A stretch of DNA of 40,150 nt from Clostridiales bacterium (lineage in GTDB: Bacteria > Bacillota > Clostridia > Lachnospirales > Lachnospiraceae), in contig JAAYNM010000023.1 in the NCBI GenBank assembly GCA_012520815.1, positions 87,416-127,565 on the forward strand. The letters are read 5' to 3'. Shown here in pieces: positions 25,933-34,140 of this stretch; positions within the stretch are counted from its first letter, which is position 1, and each line of letters starts with the position of its first letter. The notes below the pieces were generated by a model. It was given only the letters and a program-made list of their open reading frames with translations, searched no databases and had not been told where the DNA came from. The translations under genes were made by a program, and so were the position numbers.

Positions 25933-26343
25933 ATGGCAGTAGTTGAAGAAATAATTCGTGTAGAAAAGGACGGTTCGATTAGTTTTGGTAATCATAAACT
26001 TAGTGTAAAGACAAAGGTTTCAGATTTTGAATATGCAGGAGATCTTTACAAAGTAAAAACATATAATAAGATTACAAAGTTAGAGAAGAATGGACTTTTT
26101 ATTTATGAATCAGTGCCAGGTACAAGTGTAAATGATATGTCTCTTACAGAGAATGGTATGGAATTCACAGCAGACGCTTCGACTGATGCACAGATTACAG
26201 TTGAGCTTATGAGTAGTACAGAATATACACTTTATATTGATGGAGTTAATGCTGGAACAACAACTAGTAATTTAAGTGGTAAAGTGATGCTTAGTATTTC
26301 AGCTAGCGATAGACCAACAAAGGTAAAGATAGTAAAGGCATAG
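25933..26343 (+). CDS. Conserved small protein of unknown function (misnamed endosialidase in some annotations)
   Basis: 136 residues without signal peptide or membrane segment. The N-terminal half, with IIRVEKDGSISFGNHKLS, YKVKTYNKITKLEKNG and FIYESVPGT, is a pattern I recall from a conserved Clostridia protein family sometimes labelled endosialidase. No catalytic features of a sialidase are visible and 136 residues is far too short. The second half (TEYTLYIDGVNAG and SGKVMLSISAS) reads as a small beta-sandwich. AGGAGG precedes the start. It is 12 bp upstream of radA and very likely shares its transcript. Function unknown. Confidence 0.75.
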   Translation: MAVVEEIIRVEKDGSISFGNHKLSVKTKVSDFEYAGDLYKVKTYNKITKLEKNGLFIYESVPGTSVNDMSLTENGMEFTADASTDAQITVELMSSTEYTLYIDGVNAGTTTSNLSGKVMLSISASDRPTKVKIVKA

Positions 26344-26355
26344 TCCGGAGGAAAG

Positions 26356-27720
26356 ATGGCTAAGAGTAGTACAATTTTCTTCTGTAAGGAATGTGGATTT
26401 GAATCAGTAAAGTGGCTGGGACAATGTCCTGGTTGTAAGGAATGGAATTCATTTGTTGAAGAACCAGTAAAAAAGAAATCTACACCTCGTGGAGTTACAA
26501 AAAACCATGGGATAGAAGTTACACCATCAGCTATATCAACTATATCATTAGAGGAAGAAGGAAGAACTCCTACACATTTTGAAGAGTTTGATAGGGTATT
26601 GGGTGGTGGAATAGTAGATGGATCACTTATATTGGTAGGTGGAGATCCTGGTATAGGAAAATCTACATTATTGTTGCAGGTGTGTAAAAACTTATCAGAC
26701 GATGGCAAACAAGTTTTATATATTTCTGGAGAAGAGTCTCTGAAACAAATAAAATTGAGAGCCAATAGGATAGGTGATTTCACAGATAATCTAAATCTCT
26801 TGTGTGAGACATCCCTTGATACTATTGAAGAATGTATAAAGAGACTGAAGCCAGATATTGTGGTAATAGATTCAATACAGACGATGTACAAGGAAGATGT
26901 GACATCTGCTCCAGGTAGTGTAAGTCAAGTTAGAGAGTCTACAAATGTTTTGATGCAACTTGCAAAGACGCTTGGTATATCTATTTTTGTAGTTGGGCAT
27001 GTAACCAAGGAAGGTGTGGTTGCAGGACCTCGTGTACTAGAACATATGGTTGACACTGTATTGTATTTTGAAGGTGACAGAAATGTATCCTATAGAATAC
27101 TTAGAGGTGTAAAGAATAGATTTGGTTCTACTAATGAGATTGGTGTATTTGAGATGGTACAAAGTGGATTGAGAGAAGTCAAAAATCCATCTGAATATAT
27201 GTTAAACGGTCGACCGACATCAGCATCAGGCTCTGTGGTAGCCTGCTCTATAGAGGGTACGAGACCGATGCTTGTAGAGATACAGGCACTTGTATGCAAG
27301 ACCAATTTTGGATTACCGAGAAGAACAGCAGCAGGAACGGATTATAATAGAGTGAATCTGTTGATGGCTGTTTTAGAAAAAAGAATGGGATATAAGCTGG
27401 GTGAATGTGATGCCTACCTAAATATTGCAGGAGGTATCAAAGTAAATGAACCGGCTCTAGATTTAGCTATTATTATGTCACTTATATCCAGTTATAAGGA
27501 CAAGCCAGTAGATGATGACACTATCATATTTGGTGAAGTCGGATTGTCTGGTGAGGTTCGAGCAGTTAATATGGCTGAACAAAGGGTGGCAGAAGCAGTC
27601 AAATTAGGATTCGCCACTTGCATACTTCCACAGGTATCTTTAGATGCTATGAAGCCTAGAAAGGGAATTAAACTAATAGGCGTTAAAACAGTTAAAGATG
27701 CAGTGATGTTACTTAGTTAA
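26356..27720 (+). CDS. radA: DNA repair protein RadA (branch-migration ATPase)
   Basis: 454 residues, the normal length. The zinc finger C10-x2-C13-x10-C24-x2-C27 is followed by the RecA-like core with Walker A GDPGIGKST (96-104), the RadA-specific KNRFGSTNEIGVF motif, and a C-terminal Lon-like domain (AGGIKVNEPALDLAI and GEVGLSGEVRAV). It acts in recombinational repair by driving branch migration. CCGGAGG lies upstream of the ATG. It is transcribed with the small protein before it and probably continues to the receptor-like gene 51 bp downstream. Proximity to clpC is common in Firmicutes. Confidence 0.97.
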   Translation: MAKSSTIFFCKECGFESVKWLGQCPGCKEWNSFVEEPVKKKSTPRGVTKNHGIEVTPSAISTISLEEEGRTPTHFEEFDRVLGGGIVDGSLILVGGDPGIGKSTLLLQVCKNLSDDGKQVLYISGEESLKQIKLRANRIGDFTDNLNLLCETSLDTIEECIKRLKPDIVVIDSIQTMYKEDVTSAPGSVSQVRESTNVLMQLAKTLGISIFVVGHVTKEGVVAGPRVLEHMVDTVLYFEGDRNVSYRILRGVKNRFGSTNEIGVFEMVQSGLREVKNPSEYMLNGRPTSASGSVVACSIEGTRPMLVEIQALVCKTNFGLPRRTAAGTDYNRVNLLMAVLEKRMGYKLGECDAYLNIAGGIKVNEPALDLAIIMSLISSYKDKPVDDDTIIFGEVGLSGEVRAVNMAEQRVAEAVKLGFATCILPQVSLDAMKPRKGIKLIGVKTVKDAVMLLS

Positions 27721-27771
27721 TTATGTATCGCAAGAGACAATTAGGAAAATAAACTTTAGGAGGATGTTACT

Positions 27772-28452
27772 ATGAGTACACAATTAGCAAACGAAGTAAT
27801 ACAAATAGTTGAGGATTTGGATGCATCACAGTTAAAACTTGAAAAGAATGCATTTGATGTAATTAATTCCTCAGATACATCTCTTAACCTTGTTAAGGAT
27901 GGCATTGGTGAGATTGATGTTCTTATCAAAAAGATTGAAGATCTTAACGAATCAGTTAAGACCTCTCAGCAGCGTATTGAGCAGATGAAAGAAGTATCAA
28001 ATGTAATTGCTGATTTCGCAAAAGTTATTTCAGGTATTGCAAACAAAACAAATATTCTTTCACTTAATGCTTCTATTGAAGCAGCAAGAGCTGGTGAACA
28101 TGGTAGAGGTTTTGCAGTAGTTGCACAGGAAGTACAAACACTTGCAAGTCAGACAAAGAATTCTTCATCAGAAATTGCAAATAAGATTGGTGAAGTTCAG
28201 CAGTATGTTAACGGCATGGTAGAATCTATGGATAGCATATATACCAATGCAGAAGAACAAAATCAGATGGCATCATCAGTAGGAGAACTTCTTAATAAGA
28301 TTTTAGATGCAGCCAATGTAGCCAACGATGTATCAAGAAATATGGAAAATGAAATTGCATACCAAAGAGACATTACAGATCAGGCTCGTACAACTCTTAA
28401 CAGATATAAAGAGGATGACAAATCTGTAGAAACACAGGCTCTTGATTATTAA
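27772..28452 (+). CDS. Minimal cytoplasmic methyl-accepting chemotaxis-like protein
   Basis: 226 residues of almost continuous coiled coil. There is no membrane segment, no HAMP and no ligand-binding domain. The centre carries the highly conserved MCP hairpin tip [20 protein letters not shown] (residues 101-120). It is flanked by about 100 residues on each side, enough for one antiparallel hairpin. The tip is the part that contacts CheA and CheW. Such free-standing signalling domains could feed cytoplasmic cues into a chemotaxis array or a non-chemotaxis Che pathway. A strong AGGAGG ribosome site precedes the ATG. It lies between radA and tRNA-Trp; no che genes are in the window. Confidence 0.88.
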   Translation: MSTQLANEVIQIVEDLDASQLKLEKNAFDVINSSDTSLNLVKDGIGEIDVLIKKIEDLNESVKTSQQRIEQMKEVSNVIADFAKVISGIANKTNILSLNASIEAARAGEHGRGFAVVAQEVQTLASQTKNSSSEIANKIGEVQQYVNGMVESMDSIYTNAEEQNQMASSVGELLNKILDAANVANDVSRNMENEIAYQRDITDQARTTLNRYKEDDKSVETQALDY

Positions 28453-28470
28453 GAATTAAGTCAATAATTG

Positions 28471-28499
28471 TTGACATTAATGCGATGATATGTTATAAA
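28471..28499 (+). promoter_or_regulatory. Promoter of tRNA-Trp
   Basis: Consensus -35 TTGACA (28471-28476), a 17-bp spacer and TATAAA (28494-28499) lie about 40 bases before the mature tRNA. Transcription should start near 28506, inside the palindrome described next. Confidence 0.85.
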
Positions 28500-28528
28500 T
28501 ATAGAGCAGTCAAAAAACTGCTCTATAT
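28499..28528. repeat. Perfect 12-bp inverted repeat at the tRNA-Trp start site
   Basis: Arms ATATAGAGCAGT and ACTGCTCTATAT are separated by CAAAAA. The palindrome begins at the last base of the -10 box and covers the predicted start of transcription. No T-run follows, so it is a poor terminator for the upstream receptor gene. An operator or a 5'-leader hairpin is possible. Confidence 0.7.
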
Positions 28529-28536
28529 ACACACCT

Positions 28537-28607
28537 AGGGGTGTAGTTCATCGGTAGAATAAGAGTCTCCAAAACTCCAGAGGAGGGTTCGATTCCTTCC
28601 ACCCCTG
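28537..28607 (+). tRNA. tRNA-Trp (anticodon CCA)
   Basis: A complete cloverleaf: acceptor AGGGGTG/CACCCCT, D-stem GTTC/GAAT, anticodon loop CTCCAAA with anticodon CCA, and T-arm GAGGG-TTCGATT-CCTTC. The discriminator is G, as expected for tRNA-Trp. The first anticodon-stem pair (A27-C43) is mismatched. CCA is not encoded (CTA follows). It has its own promoter and a strong terminator. Confidence 0.96.
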
Positions 28608-28619
28608 CTAACAAACGAG

Positions 28620-28660
28620 TCTCAAATCCTTATATCAAGGGTTTGAGATTTTTTGGTTTT
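28620..28660 (+). terminator. Strong rho-independent terminator after tRNA-Trp
   Basis: A 12-bp stem (left arm 28620-28631, right arm 28637-28648, one G-T pair) with loop ATATC is followed by TTTTTTGGTTTT. Confidence 0.9.
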
Positions 28661-28672
28661 ATTCAGTATAAT
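28643..28672 (+). promoter_or_regulatory. Promoter of the radical SAM-greA unit, embedded in the terminator
   Basis: TTGAGA (28643-28648) lies within the right arm of the tRNA-Trp terminator. An 18-bp spacer that includes the terminator T-run leads to a perfect TATAAT (28667-28672). The sequence economically serves as both terminator and promoter. Confidence 0.55.
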
Positions 28673-28707
28673 AACATATCCAAATAGAAACGGAGAACAT
28701 CCCACAT

Positions 28708-29619
28708 ATGGAAGATTTAATAAACAATAGATGTAACTTATGTCCAAGAAATTGTGGTGCAGACAGATATAACGGGGAAGTAGGATATTGCAAAGCAGGA
28801 AACACTCTAGTAGTAGCTAGAGCGGCATTGTATTTTTGGGAAGAACCTTGTATCTCGGGTGACGATGGCTCTGGTACTGTGTTTTTTTCAGGCTGCCAAT
28901 TAAGATGCGTATACTGTCAAAATCGAAATATTGCTATTGGCAAGACAGGCAAAGAGATTTCCATAGAACGCTTAGTAGAGATATTTTTTGAACTAAAGGA
29001 TAAAGGTGCAAACAATATAAATTTAGTTACCCCTAGCCATTTTGCAAATAGTATTAGAAAAGCATTGGAAATGGCAAAAATTCAAGGCTTAGATTTGAAA
29101 GTGGTGTATAATACCAGTGCATACGATAATGTTGAGACCATAAAGAGTTTTGATGGATTAGTTGATATATATTTACCAGATATGAAATATTATGACTCTA
29201 ATTTATCAAAAAGGTATTCTAATGCGCCAGACTATTTTGATGTGGCAAGTTCGGCTATATCAGAGATGGTTAGACAACGTGGCAAGTTTAAAATAAACGA
29301 CAAAGGTATTATGGAAAATGGTGTAATTGTTCGTCATTTAGTATTACCAGAGGCAACGCAGGATTCAAAGAGGATTATTAAATATCTCTATGATACATAT
29401 GGTGACGATATTTTTATAAGCATCATGAATCAATATACACCTATTTGGGAGGGAGATGCACTTAGTAACTACCCCGAACTTAGGAGAAAAATCACAAAAG
29501 AAGAATATGACGAAGTAGTTGATTATGCTATTGAAATTGGCATTGAAAATGGATTTATACAAGAAGGGGATACAGCAAAAGAAAGCTTTATTCCCAAGTT
29601 CGACTTAGAAGGAGTTTAG
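28708..29619 (+). CDS. Radical SAM protein of the PflX (PflA-homologue) family
   Basis: 303 residues. The radical SAM cluster motif C63-x3-C67-x2-C70 is in SGCQLRCVYCQNRN. A second cysteine set, C9-x2-C12-x3-C16-x11-C28, precedes it and may hold another metal or cluster. Overall layout (LCPRNCGADR, GEVGYCKAG, FFSGCQLRC, YLPDMKYYD, RHLVLPE) matches the COG1313/PflX group. These proteins resemble pyruvate-formate-lyase activating enzyme, but their substrate is unknown. No glycyl-radical enzyme gene is nearby. GGAGA lies 11 bases before the ATG, a long spacing. It is followed directly by the greA-like gene after 1 bp. Confidence 0.85.
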   Translation: MEDLINNRCNLCPRNCGADRYNGEVGYCKAGNTLVVARAALYFWEEPCISGDDGSGTVFFSGCQLRCVYCQNRNIAIGKTGKEISIERLVEIFFELKDKGANNINLVTPSHFANSIRKALEMAKIQGLDLKVVYNTSAYDNVETIKSFDGLVDIYLPDMKYYDSNLSKRYSNAPDYFDVASSAISEMVRQRGKFKINDKGIMENGVIVRHLVLPEATQDSKRIIKYLYDTYGDDIFISIMNQYTPIWEGDALSNYPELRRKITKEEYDEVVDYAIEIGIENGFIQEGDTAKESFIPKFDLEGV

Positions 29620-29620
29620 G

Positions 29621-30121
29621 ATGGATAGATTAACAAAAAATGATGTAAAAAAGATTGAAGCAGAGATAGAATATAGAAAACTAGTAGTTAGAAAAGAGGC
29701 CATTGAGGCAGTAAAAGAAGCCAGGGCTCATGGTGATTTAAGCGAGAATTTTGAGTATTATGCAGCAAAAAAAGATAAAAATAAAAATGAAAGCAGAATT
29801 AGATACCTTGAAAGAATGTTAAGAACAGCCCAGATAATATCGGATGAATCAAAAGACGATGAAGTAGGTCTTAACAACAAGGTGGAATTATTTTTTACAG
29901 ATGATTCATCTACGCAGGTAGTGAAATTAGTTACATCTATTAGAGGTAATTCTGTGGGTGGTAACATTAGTATTGAATCGCCAGTAGGAAAAGCTATAGT
30001 AGGTCACAAGGTCGGAGAAACCGTGACAGTAAAGGTTAATGAGAACTTTTCATATGACGTTGTTATAAAGAAAATTGATAAAACTACAGATGATGCCAAT
30101 GACGCAATAAGAAGCTACTAG
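29621..30121 (+). CDS. greA: GreA/GreB-family transcription elongation factor
   Basis: 166 residues. The N-terminal coiled coil (about 5-75) has the tip motif [17 protein letters not shown], where Asp39 and Glu42 correspond to the acidic pair that stimulates RNA polymerase transcript cleavage. The C-terminal FKBP-like domain includes [18 protein letters not shown]. It rescues backtracked polymerase. It begins one base after the radical SAM stop; AGGAG at the end of that gene is its ribosome site. Some Clostridia carry several GreA paralogues, so this may not be the main one. Confidence 0.88.
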   Translation: MDRLTKNDVKKIEAEIEYRKLVVRKEAIEAVKEARAHGDLSENFEYYAAKKDKNKNESRIRYLERMLRTAQIISDESKDDEVGLNNKVELFFTDDSSTQVVKLVTSIRGNSVGGNISIESPVGKAIVGHKVGETVTVKVNENFSYDVVIKKIDKTTDDANDAIRSY

Positions 30122-30146
30122 AATACCAAAGTTAAGGAGATTTATC

Positions 30147-30377
30147 ATGAGAGAAATGGAATTTAAAATGGAGAGGGAAGGTCTTGTAAAGGAAGGGCAA
30201 GAGGTAGAAATAAGCGAGGGTAAACTACCAAGTAGCTATTACTATACCTTAGAGCCTGCAGTAGCAATGTCTGCTAATTATCAATTTCGTGAAAGATTAA
30301 AAAGTAGAACTGGCAATGTGAAAAAAATACATGAAACAGATAGAGGATTCTTTGTAACAGTAGAATTTGATGATTAA
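30147..30377 (+). CDS. Small charged protein of unknown function
   Basis: 76 residues, rich in Glu, Arg and Lys, with no membrane segment. I do not recognise a family. The C-terminal part ([21 protein letters not shown]) reads as a short beta-rich unit. AAGGAG lies 8-9 bases before the ATG and the gene follows greA by 25 bp in the same direction, which supports it as real. Its link to transcription or to the radical SAM protein is unknown. Confidence 0.7.
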   Translation: MREMEFKMEREGLVKEGQEVEISEGKLPSSYYYTLEPAVAMSANYQFRERLKSRTGNVKKIHETDRGFFVTVEFDD

Positions 30378-30461
30378 TAGGCGAGTAATAGATGATTATT
30401 AGAACATTATTGGAGGATTCTCAACTGAAGAATATGTGTGAAAATTCTAGGAGGAAATGTT

Positions 30462-31364
30462 ATGGTCTATACAGTTACGTTTAATCCAGCACTTGACTAT
30501 GCTGTGGGCGTTGAAGAATTTATACTCGGACAAGTAAATAGGGCATATAATGAAAGCATACTTCCTGGTGGTAAAGGAATAAATGTGTCAGTGGTACTTA
30601 GTCATTTATCGGTGGAAAATACGGCCTTGGGTTTTGTGGCAGGATTTACGGGAAAGCAGATATGTGAAAGGTTAGAAAGTGAGGGTGTGGCTACAGATTT
30701 TATTGAAGTAGAGGGTGTTAGCCGAATTAACATTAAACTTAAATCTAGGGAAGAAACAGAGATTAATGGTCTTGGTCCTATTATATGTGAAGAGGCAATA
30801 CAGGAATTAATGGCGAAATTGGAAGTGATAGAGGATGGGGATTTTATAGTGCTTGCAGGGAGCATACCAAAATCTGTACCCGATTCTATTTACATGGATA
30901 TTATGAGTAAACTCAAAGATAGAAATATTAGGTTTATCGTAGATGCAACAGGAGATTTGCTAGTTAATGTATTGAAAAACCATCCGTTTTTGATTAAGCC
31001 TAATAAACAAGAATTAAGTGAAATATTTAATGCAAATATAGATTCAAATGATGAAGTGATTTTTTACGCAAGAAAACTCATAGATATTGGAGCTGAAAAT
31101 GTGCTAGTGTCTATGGCAGGTGATGGGGCTATACTAGTGACAAAAGAGGATACTTTCTTTATGAATGCACCTAAAGGGGAACTGGTGGATTCCGTTGGTG
31201 CAGGTGATTCTATGGTAGCTGGATTTATCGCAGGATATATTGAGACGCAAAATCTTCTTGAAGCACTTAAAATGGGAATAGCAGCAGGGAGTGCAAGTGC
31301 ATTTTCAAAAAACTTAGCGACAGCAGATGAAATCAGGGGTATATACCAACAAATTGTGCTATAA
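30462..31364 (+). CDS. pfkB: 1-phosphofructokinase / PfkB-family sugar-phosphate kinase
   Basis: 300 residues from the ATG at 30462. AGGAGG 7 bases upstream decides the start; an upstream in-frame GTG at 30438 would place this ribosome site inside the gene. PfkB motifs are visible: TFNPALDYAV at the N-terminus, GGKGINVSVVLS (substrate binding), and the C-terminal DSVGAGDSMVAGF anion-hole motif with catalytic Asp. It phosphorylates fructose 1-phosphate or a related sugar phosphate such as tagatose 6-phosphate. No fru or lac phosphotransferase genes lie next to it, so the exact substrate is uncertain. Confidence 0.88.
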   Translation: MVYTVTFNPALDYAVGVEEFILGQVNRAYNESILPGGKGINVSVVLSHLSVENTALGFVAGFTGKQICERLESEGVATDFIEVEGVSRINIKLKSREETEINGLGPIICEEAIQELMAKLEVIEDGDFIVLAGSIPKSVPDSIYMDIMSKLKDRNIRFIVDATGDLLVNVLKNHPFLIKPNKQELSEIFNANIDSNDEVIFYARKLIDIGAENVLVSMAGDGAILVTKEDTFFMNAPKGELVDSVGAGDSMVAGFIAGYIETQNLLEALKMGIAAGSASAFSKNLATADEIRGIYQQIVL

Positions 31365-31420
31365 TAATAGAAGTAAATTTATTTCATAAAAATGCGGTAT
31401 GCGTTTGATTCGGAGCACAA

Positions 31421-33784
31421 ATGGAAACATTTAAAGATGATAAGCTTAAAATATCAGTTAGAAATCTCGTAGAGTTTGTACTTAGAACTGGTGATATAGA
31501 CAATAGATACAGCACTGGGCTAGATACAGAGGCAATGGTCGCAGGAGGAAAGATTCATAGAAAAATCCAAAGTAGGATGGGAGCAAACTACGCGGCAGAA
31601 GTGGCTCTTAGATGTGAAATATTCTATGAGAAGTTCTCTATTATTGTAGACGGAAGGGCAGATGGAATAATCTCAGGAGAAATTGTCACTGTGGATGAGA
31701 TTAAAGGAGTTAAACGAGATATAGAATACATTAAAGAGCCTATGCAGGTCCATCTTGCCCAGGCTATGTGTTATGCGTACATATATGGAAATGATAATAA
31801 ACTTGAAACTATTCGCGTTCAAATGACATATGTAAATTTAGAAACAGAGGAAATAAAAAGATTTATTGAAGAATATACAATGGAGTACTTGAGTAATTGG
31901 TTTCATATGATAGTGGACGAGTATTATAAATGGGCGGAGTATCTATATGAAAACAAAGTATTGGTGGAGGGAACATCAAAACAATTACAGTTTCCGTATG
32001 ATTATAGAAGCGGTCAAAGAGATGTGACTGTAAACACGTATAGAGCTATTAAGAGAAAAGTGGATTTATACATTCAGGCACCTACGGGAGTGGGTAAGAC
32101 TATGTCCACGGTATTTCCAGCTATAAAAGCTATTGGAGAGGGTTTGGGTGAGAAAATATTTTACCTAACAGCTAAGACTATTACGGGCTCGGTGGCTCAA
32201 CAGGCGTTTAATACTTTGCGAGATCATGGTTTGCATTTTAAGTCGATTTCTATAACGGCTAAGGATAAAATGTGCGTTATGGAGGAGACCAAGTGTAATC
32301 CAGAGTATTGTGAAAGAGCAAAAGGGCATTATGATAGAATCAATGAAGCTATTTTTGATATCATCTCTAATGAATCAGATATAACAAGGGAAGTTATTTT
32401 AAACTATGCTACAAAGCACAATATTTGTCCATTTGAGTTTTGCCTAGATATAAGTAATTGGGTGGATGGTATTATATGTGATTACAACTATGCATTTGAC
32501 CCAAGTGTGCGTTTGAAAAGATACTTTGGAGAATCATCAGAAAACAAATACATTTTCCTAGTGGATGAAGCACATAATCTTGTGGATAGGGCAAGGGAGA
32601 TGTATAGTGCTACTATTGTAAAGGAAGATGTACTAGCAATTAAAAAACTTTTTACAGGCAAAGATAAGAGGATAACAGGTAATTTAGAAAAACTCAATAA
32701 AGTGATGTTATCATATAAGAGAATGTGTGTGGATGGATTTATGTTACTTCCAACCATTGATGAAATGTCAACTCCGATGCTTAGATATGTGGCGGCAATG
32801 GAAAAATATATGGAGGAACATAGTGAATACGATGGCAAAGATGAAGCTATGGACTTCTATTTTTGTGCAAAGACTTTTCTAAATACAATAGAGTTGTTAG
32901 ATGAAAATTACGAGATATACTGTGAAATAGATGACAGAGGTGATTTTTTTGTAAAGCTTATGTGCGTCAATCCTTCAGGAAGATTAAGTATGTGTATGGA
33001 AAGTGCAGTAAGTACCATTTTCTTTTCAGCGACTTTGTTACCTGTGGGGTATTATAAAAAGCTTCTAAGCGGAAATGAAAATGACTATGCTATTTACATA
33101 GACTCGCCCTTCTCAAAAGATAATAGGCAGATTTTAATTGGAACGGATGTAACCAGTAAATACACTAGAAGAAATGATGCCGAATACGAGAAGATTGCAA
33201 GATATATTATAGAAACTATATCTGCAAAAGAAGGAAATTATATGGTTTTCTTTCCGTCATATCGTTTAATGGAAAATATTTATGAAGTGATAGACAGGAT
33301 GAATATTTCCAAATTTTGTGATCTAATAGTACAAAATAATGGAATGACTGAGATAGAAAGAGAAGAATTCTTAAATAAGTTTGATGAAAATAACCCCAAG
33401 ACATTATTAGCTATGTGCGTAATGGGTGGTATATTTTCGGAAGGTATAGACCTGAAAAATGATAGACTAATAGGAACTATTATTGTCGGGACTGGATTAC
33501 CTCAAATATGCAAAGAGAGAGAAATTATTTCAGATTATTTCCAGGACCAAGGATTAAATGGGTTTGATTATGCCTATAGATATCCAGGCATGAACAAGGT
33601 ACTGCAGGCAGCAGGAAGAGTTATCAGAACAGAAGAAGACATGGGTGTAATTGTACTTTTGGATGAACGTTTTAGGCAAAGTGGATATAGAGCCTTATAT
33701 CCCAGGGAATGGGATGATGTGGAAAATGTGACGGTTGACCACATAGCTAGGAAAATTGATGATTTCTGGAATCGAAAGTCGTAG
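31421..33784 (+). CDS. RecB/Cas4-like nuclease fused to XPD/DinG-type DNA helicase
   Basis: 787 residues. The N-terminus (about 10-165) has a complete PD-(D/E)XK nuclease set: His46, Asp81 in GRADGI, Glu93-x-Lys95 in VDEIKG, and Gln114-x3-Tyr118. The helicase part has Walker A QAPTGVGKT (219-227), a cysteine group (C285, C292, C297 and C336 or C341) placed like the iron-sulfur cluster of XPD, DEAH in LVDEAHNL (382-385) and motif VI QAAGRVIR. It is expected to unwind DNA 5' to 3' and cut a flap or end, a repair role. AddA/AddB partners are not nearby. CGGAG lies 7-8 bases upstream of the ATG. Probably a single-gene unit. Confidence 0.88.
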   Translation: METFKDDKLKISVRNLVEFVLRTGDIDNRYSTGLDTEAMVAGGKIHRKIQSRMGANYAAEVALRCEIFYEKFSIIVDGRADGIISGEIVTVDEIKGVKRDIEYIKEPMQVHLAQAMCYAYIYGNDNKLETIRVQMTYVNLETEEIKRFIEEYTMEYLSNWFHMIVDEYYKWAEYLYENKVLVEGTSKQLQFPYDYRSGQRDVTVNTYRAIKRKVDLYIQAPTGVGKTMSTVFPAIKAIGEGLGEKIFYLTAKTITGSVAQQAFNTLRDHGLHFKSISITAKDKMCVMEETKCNPEYCERAKGHYDRINEAIFDIISNESDITREVILNYATKHNICPFEFCLDISNWVDGIICDYNYAFDPSVRLKRYFGESSENKYIFLVDEAHNLVDRAREMYSATIVKEDVLAIKKLFTGKDKRITGNLEKLNKVMLSYKRMCVDGFMLLPTIDEMSTPMLRYVAAMEKYMEEHSEYDGKDEAMDFYFCAKTFLNTIELLDENYEIYCEIDDRGDFFVKLMCVNPSGRLSMCMESAVSTIFFSATLLPVGYYKKLLSGNENDYAIYIDSPFSKDNRQILIGTDVTSKYTRRNDAEYEKIARYIIETISAKEGNYMVFFPSYRLMENIYEVIDRMNISKFCDLIVQNNGMTEIEREEFLNKFDENNPKTLLAMCVMGGIFSEGIDLKNDRLIGTIIVGTGLPQICKEREIISDYFQDQGLNGFDYAYRYPGMNKVLQAAGRVIRTEEDMGVIVLLDERFRQSGYRALYPREWDDVENVTVDHIARKIDDFWNRKS

Positions 33785-33847
33785 AGATATTAGGCCAGCT
33801 GTTCTTGCGTTCAAAATCAGAAAATTGCGTACATAGGTAAATATTCT

Positions 33848-34036
33848 ATGTGGGTTTTAAGTGCCCACAGTATAGAGTATATTGTGATTCCCTGGGAAAA
33901 TGTTTTAAATCACACAGGGCAACGAGATACGTTAGGTCTTATAATTATCTTTGTGGCGAGGAGTATTATAATTACGTTTATTTGTATAGCCATTAAGAAA
34001 GGTAGAAAAATAATACACAAACTAAGAAAAAACTAA
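33848..34036 (+). CDS. Doubtful small membrane ORF
   Basis: 62 codons in an otherwise gene-free stretch (33785-34140). The product would have one hydrophobic segment (about 29-49) and a basic tail (KKGRKIIHKLRKN), as small membrane proteins do. The ribosome site is poor (ATAGG at wide spacing) and there is no promoter in sight. The first codons overlap a small inverted repeat TGTGGG/CCCACA. I cannot exclude a chance ORF. Apart from this and the purL promoter region, I see nothing else in the gap. Confidence 0.3.
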   Translation: MWVLSAHSIEYIVIPWENVLNHTGQRDTLGLIIIFVARSIIITFICIAIKKGRKIIHKLRKN

Positions 34037-34043
34037 ATAGCCC

Positions 34044-34072
34044 TTTTACATTTAAGGTAAATGTGGTAAAAT
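34044..34072 (+). promoter_or_regulatory. Likely purL promoter with palindromic operator-like site
   Basis: An extended -10, TGGTAAAAT (34064-34072), has a poor -35 (TTTTAC, 34044-34049) at 17 bp. The spacer contains a perfect palindrome ACATTTA-AGG-TAAATGT (34048-34064). An alternative outer pairing TTTTAC/GTAAAA shares bases with it. The arrangement suggests a repressor site in the purL promoter. No similar palindrome is seen at the purE promoter. Confidence 0.45.
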
Positions 34073-34140
34073 TCCTTGCGAGACTATGTTTTTTTAGATA
34101 GATAAGTCATTTAAAAACAATAAATGGAGGTACTTAGAGA

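Noticed and set aside
26232-26891. Minus-strand ORF of 219 codons
   Set aside because: Antisense to radA and the preceding gene, both well supported. It is a shadow frame rich in Ser and Pro.
34073-34140. T-run TTTTTTT before purL as a terminator
   Set aside because: No stable stem directly precedes the run, and it lies between the likely promoter and the gene.
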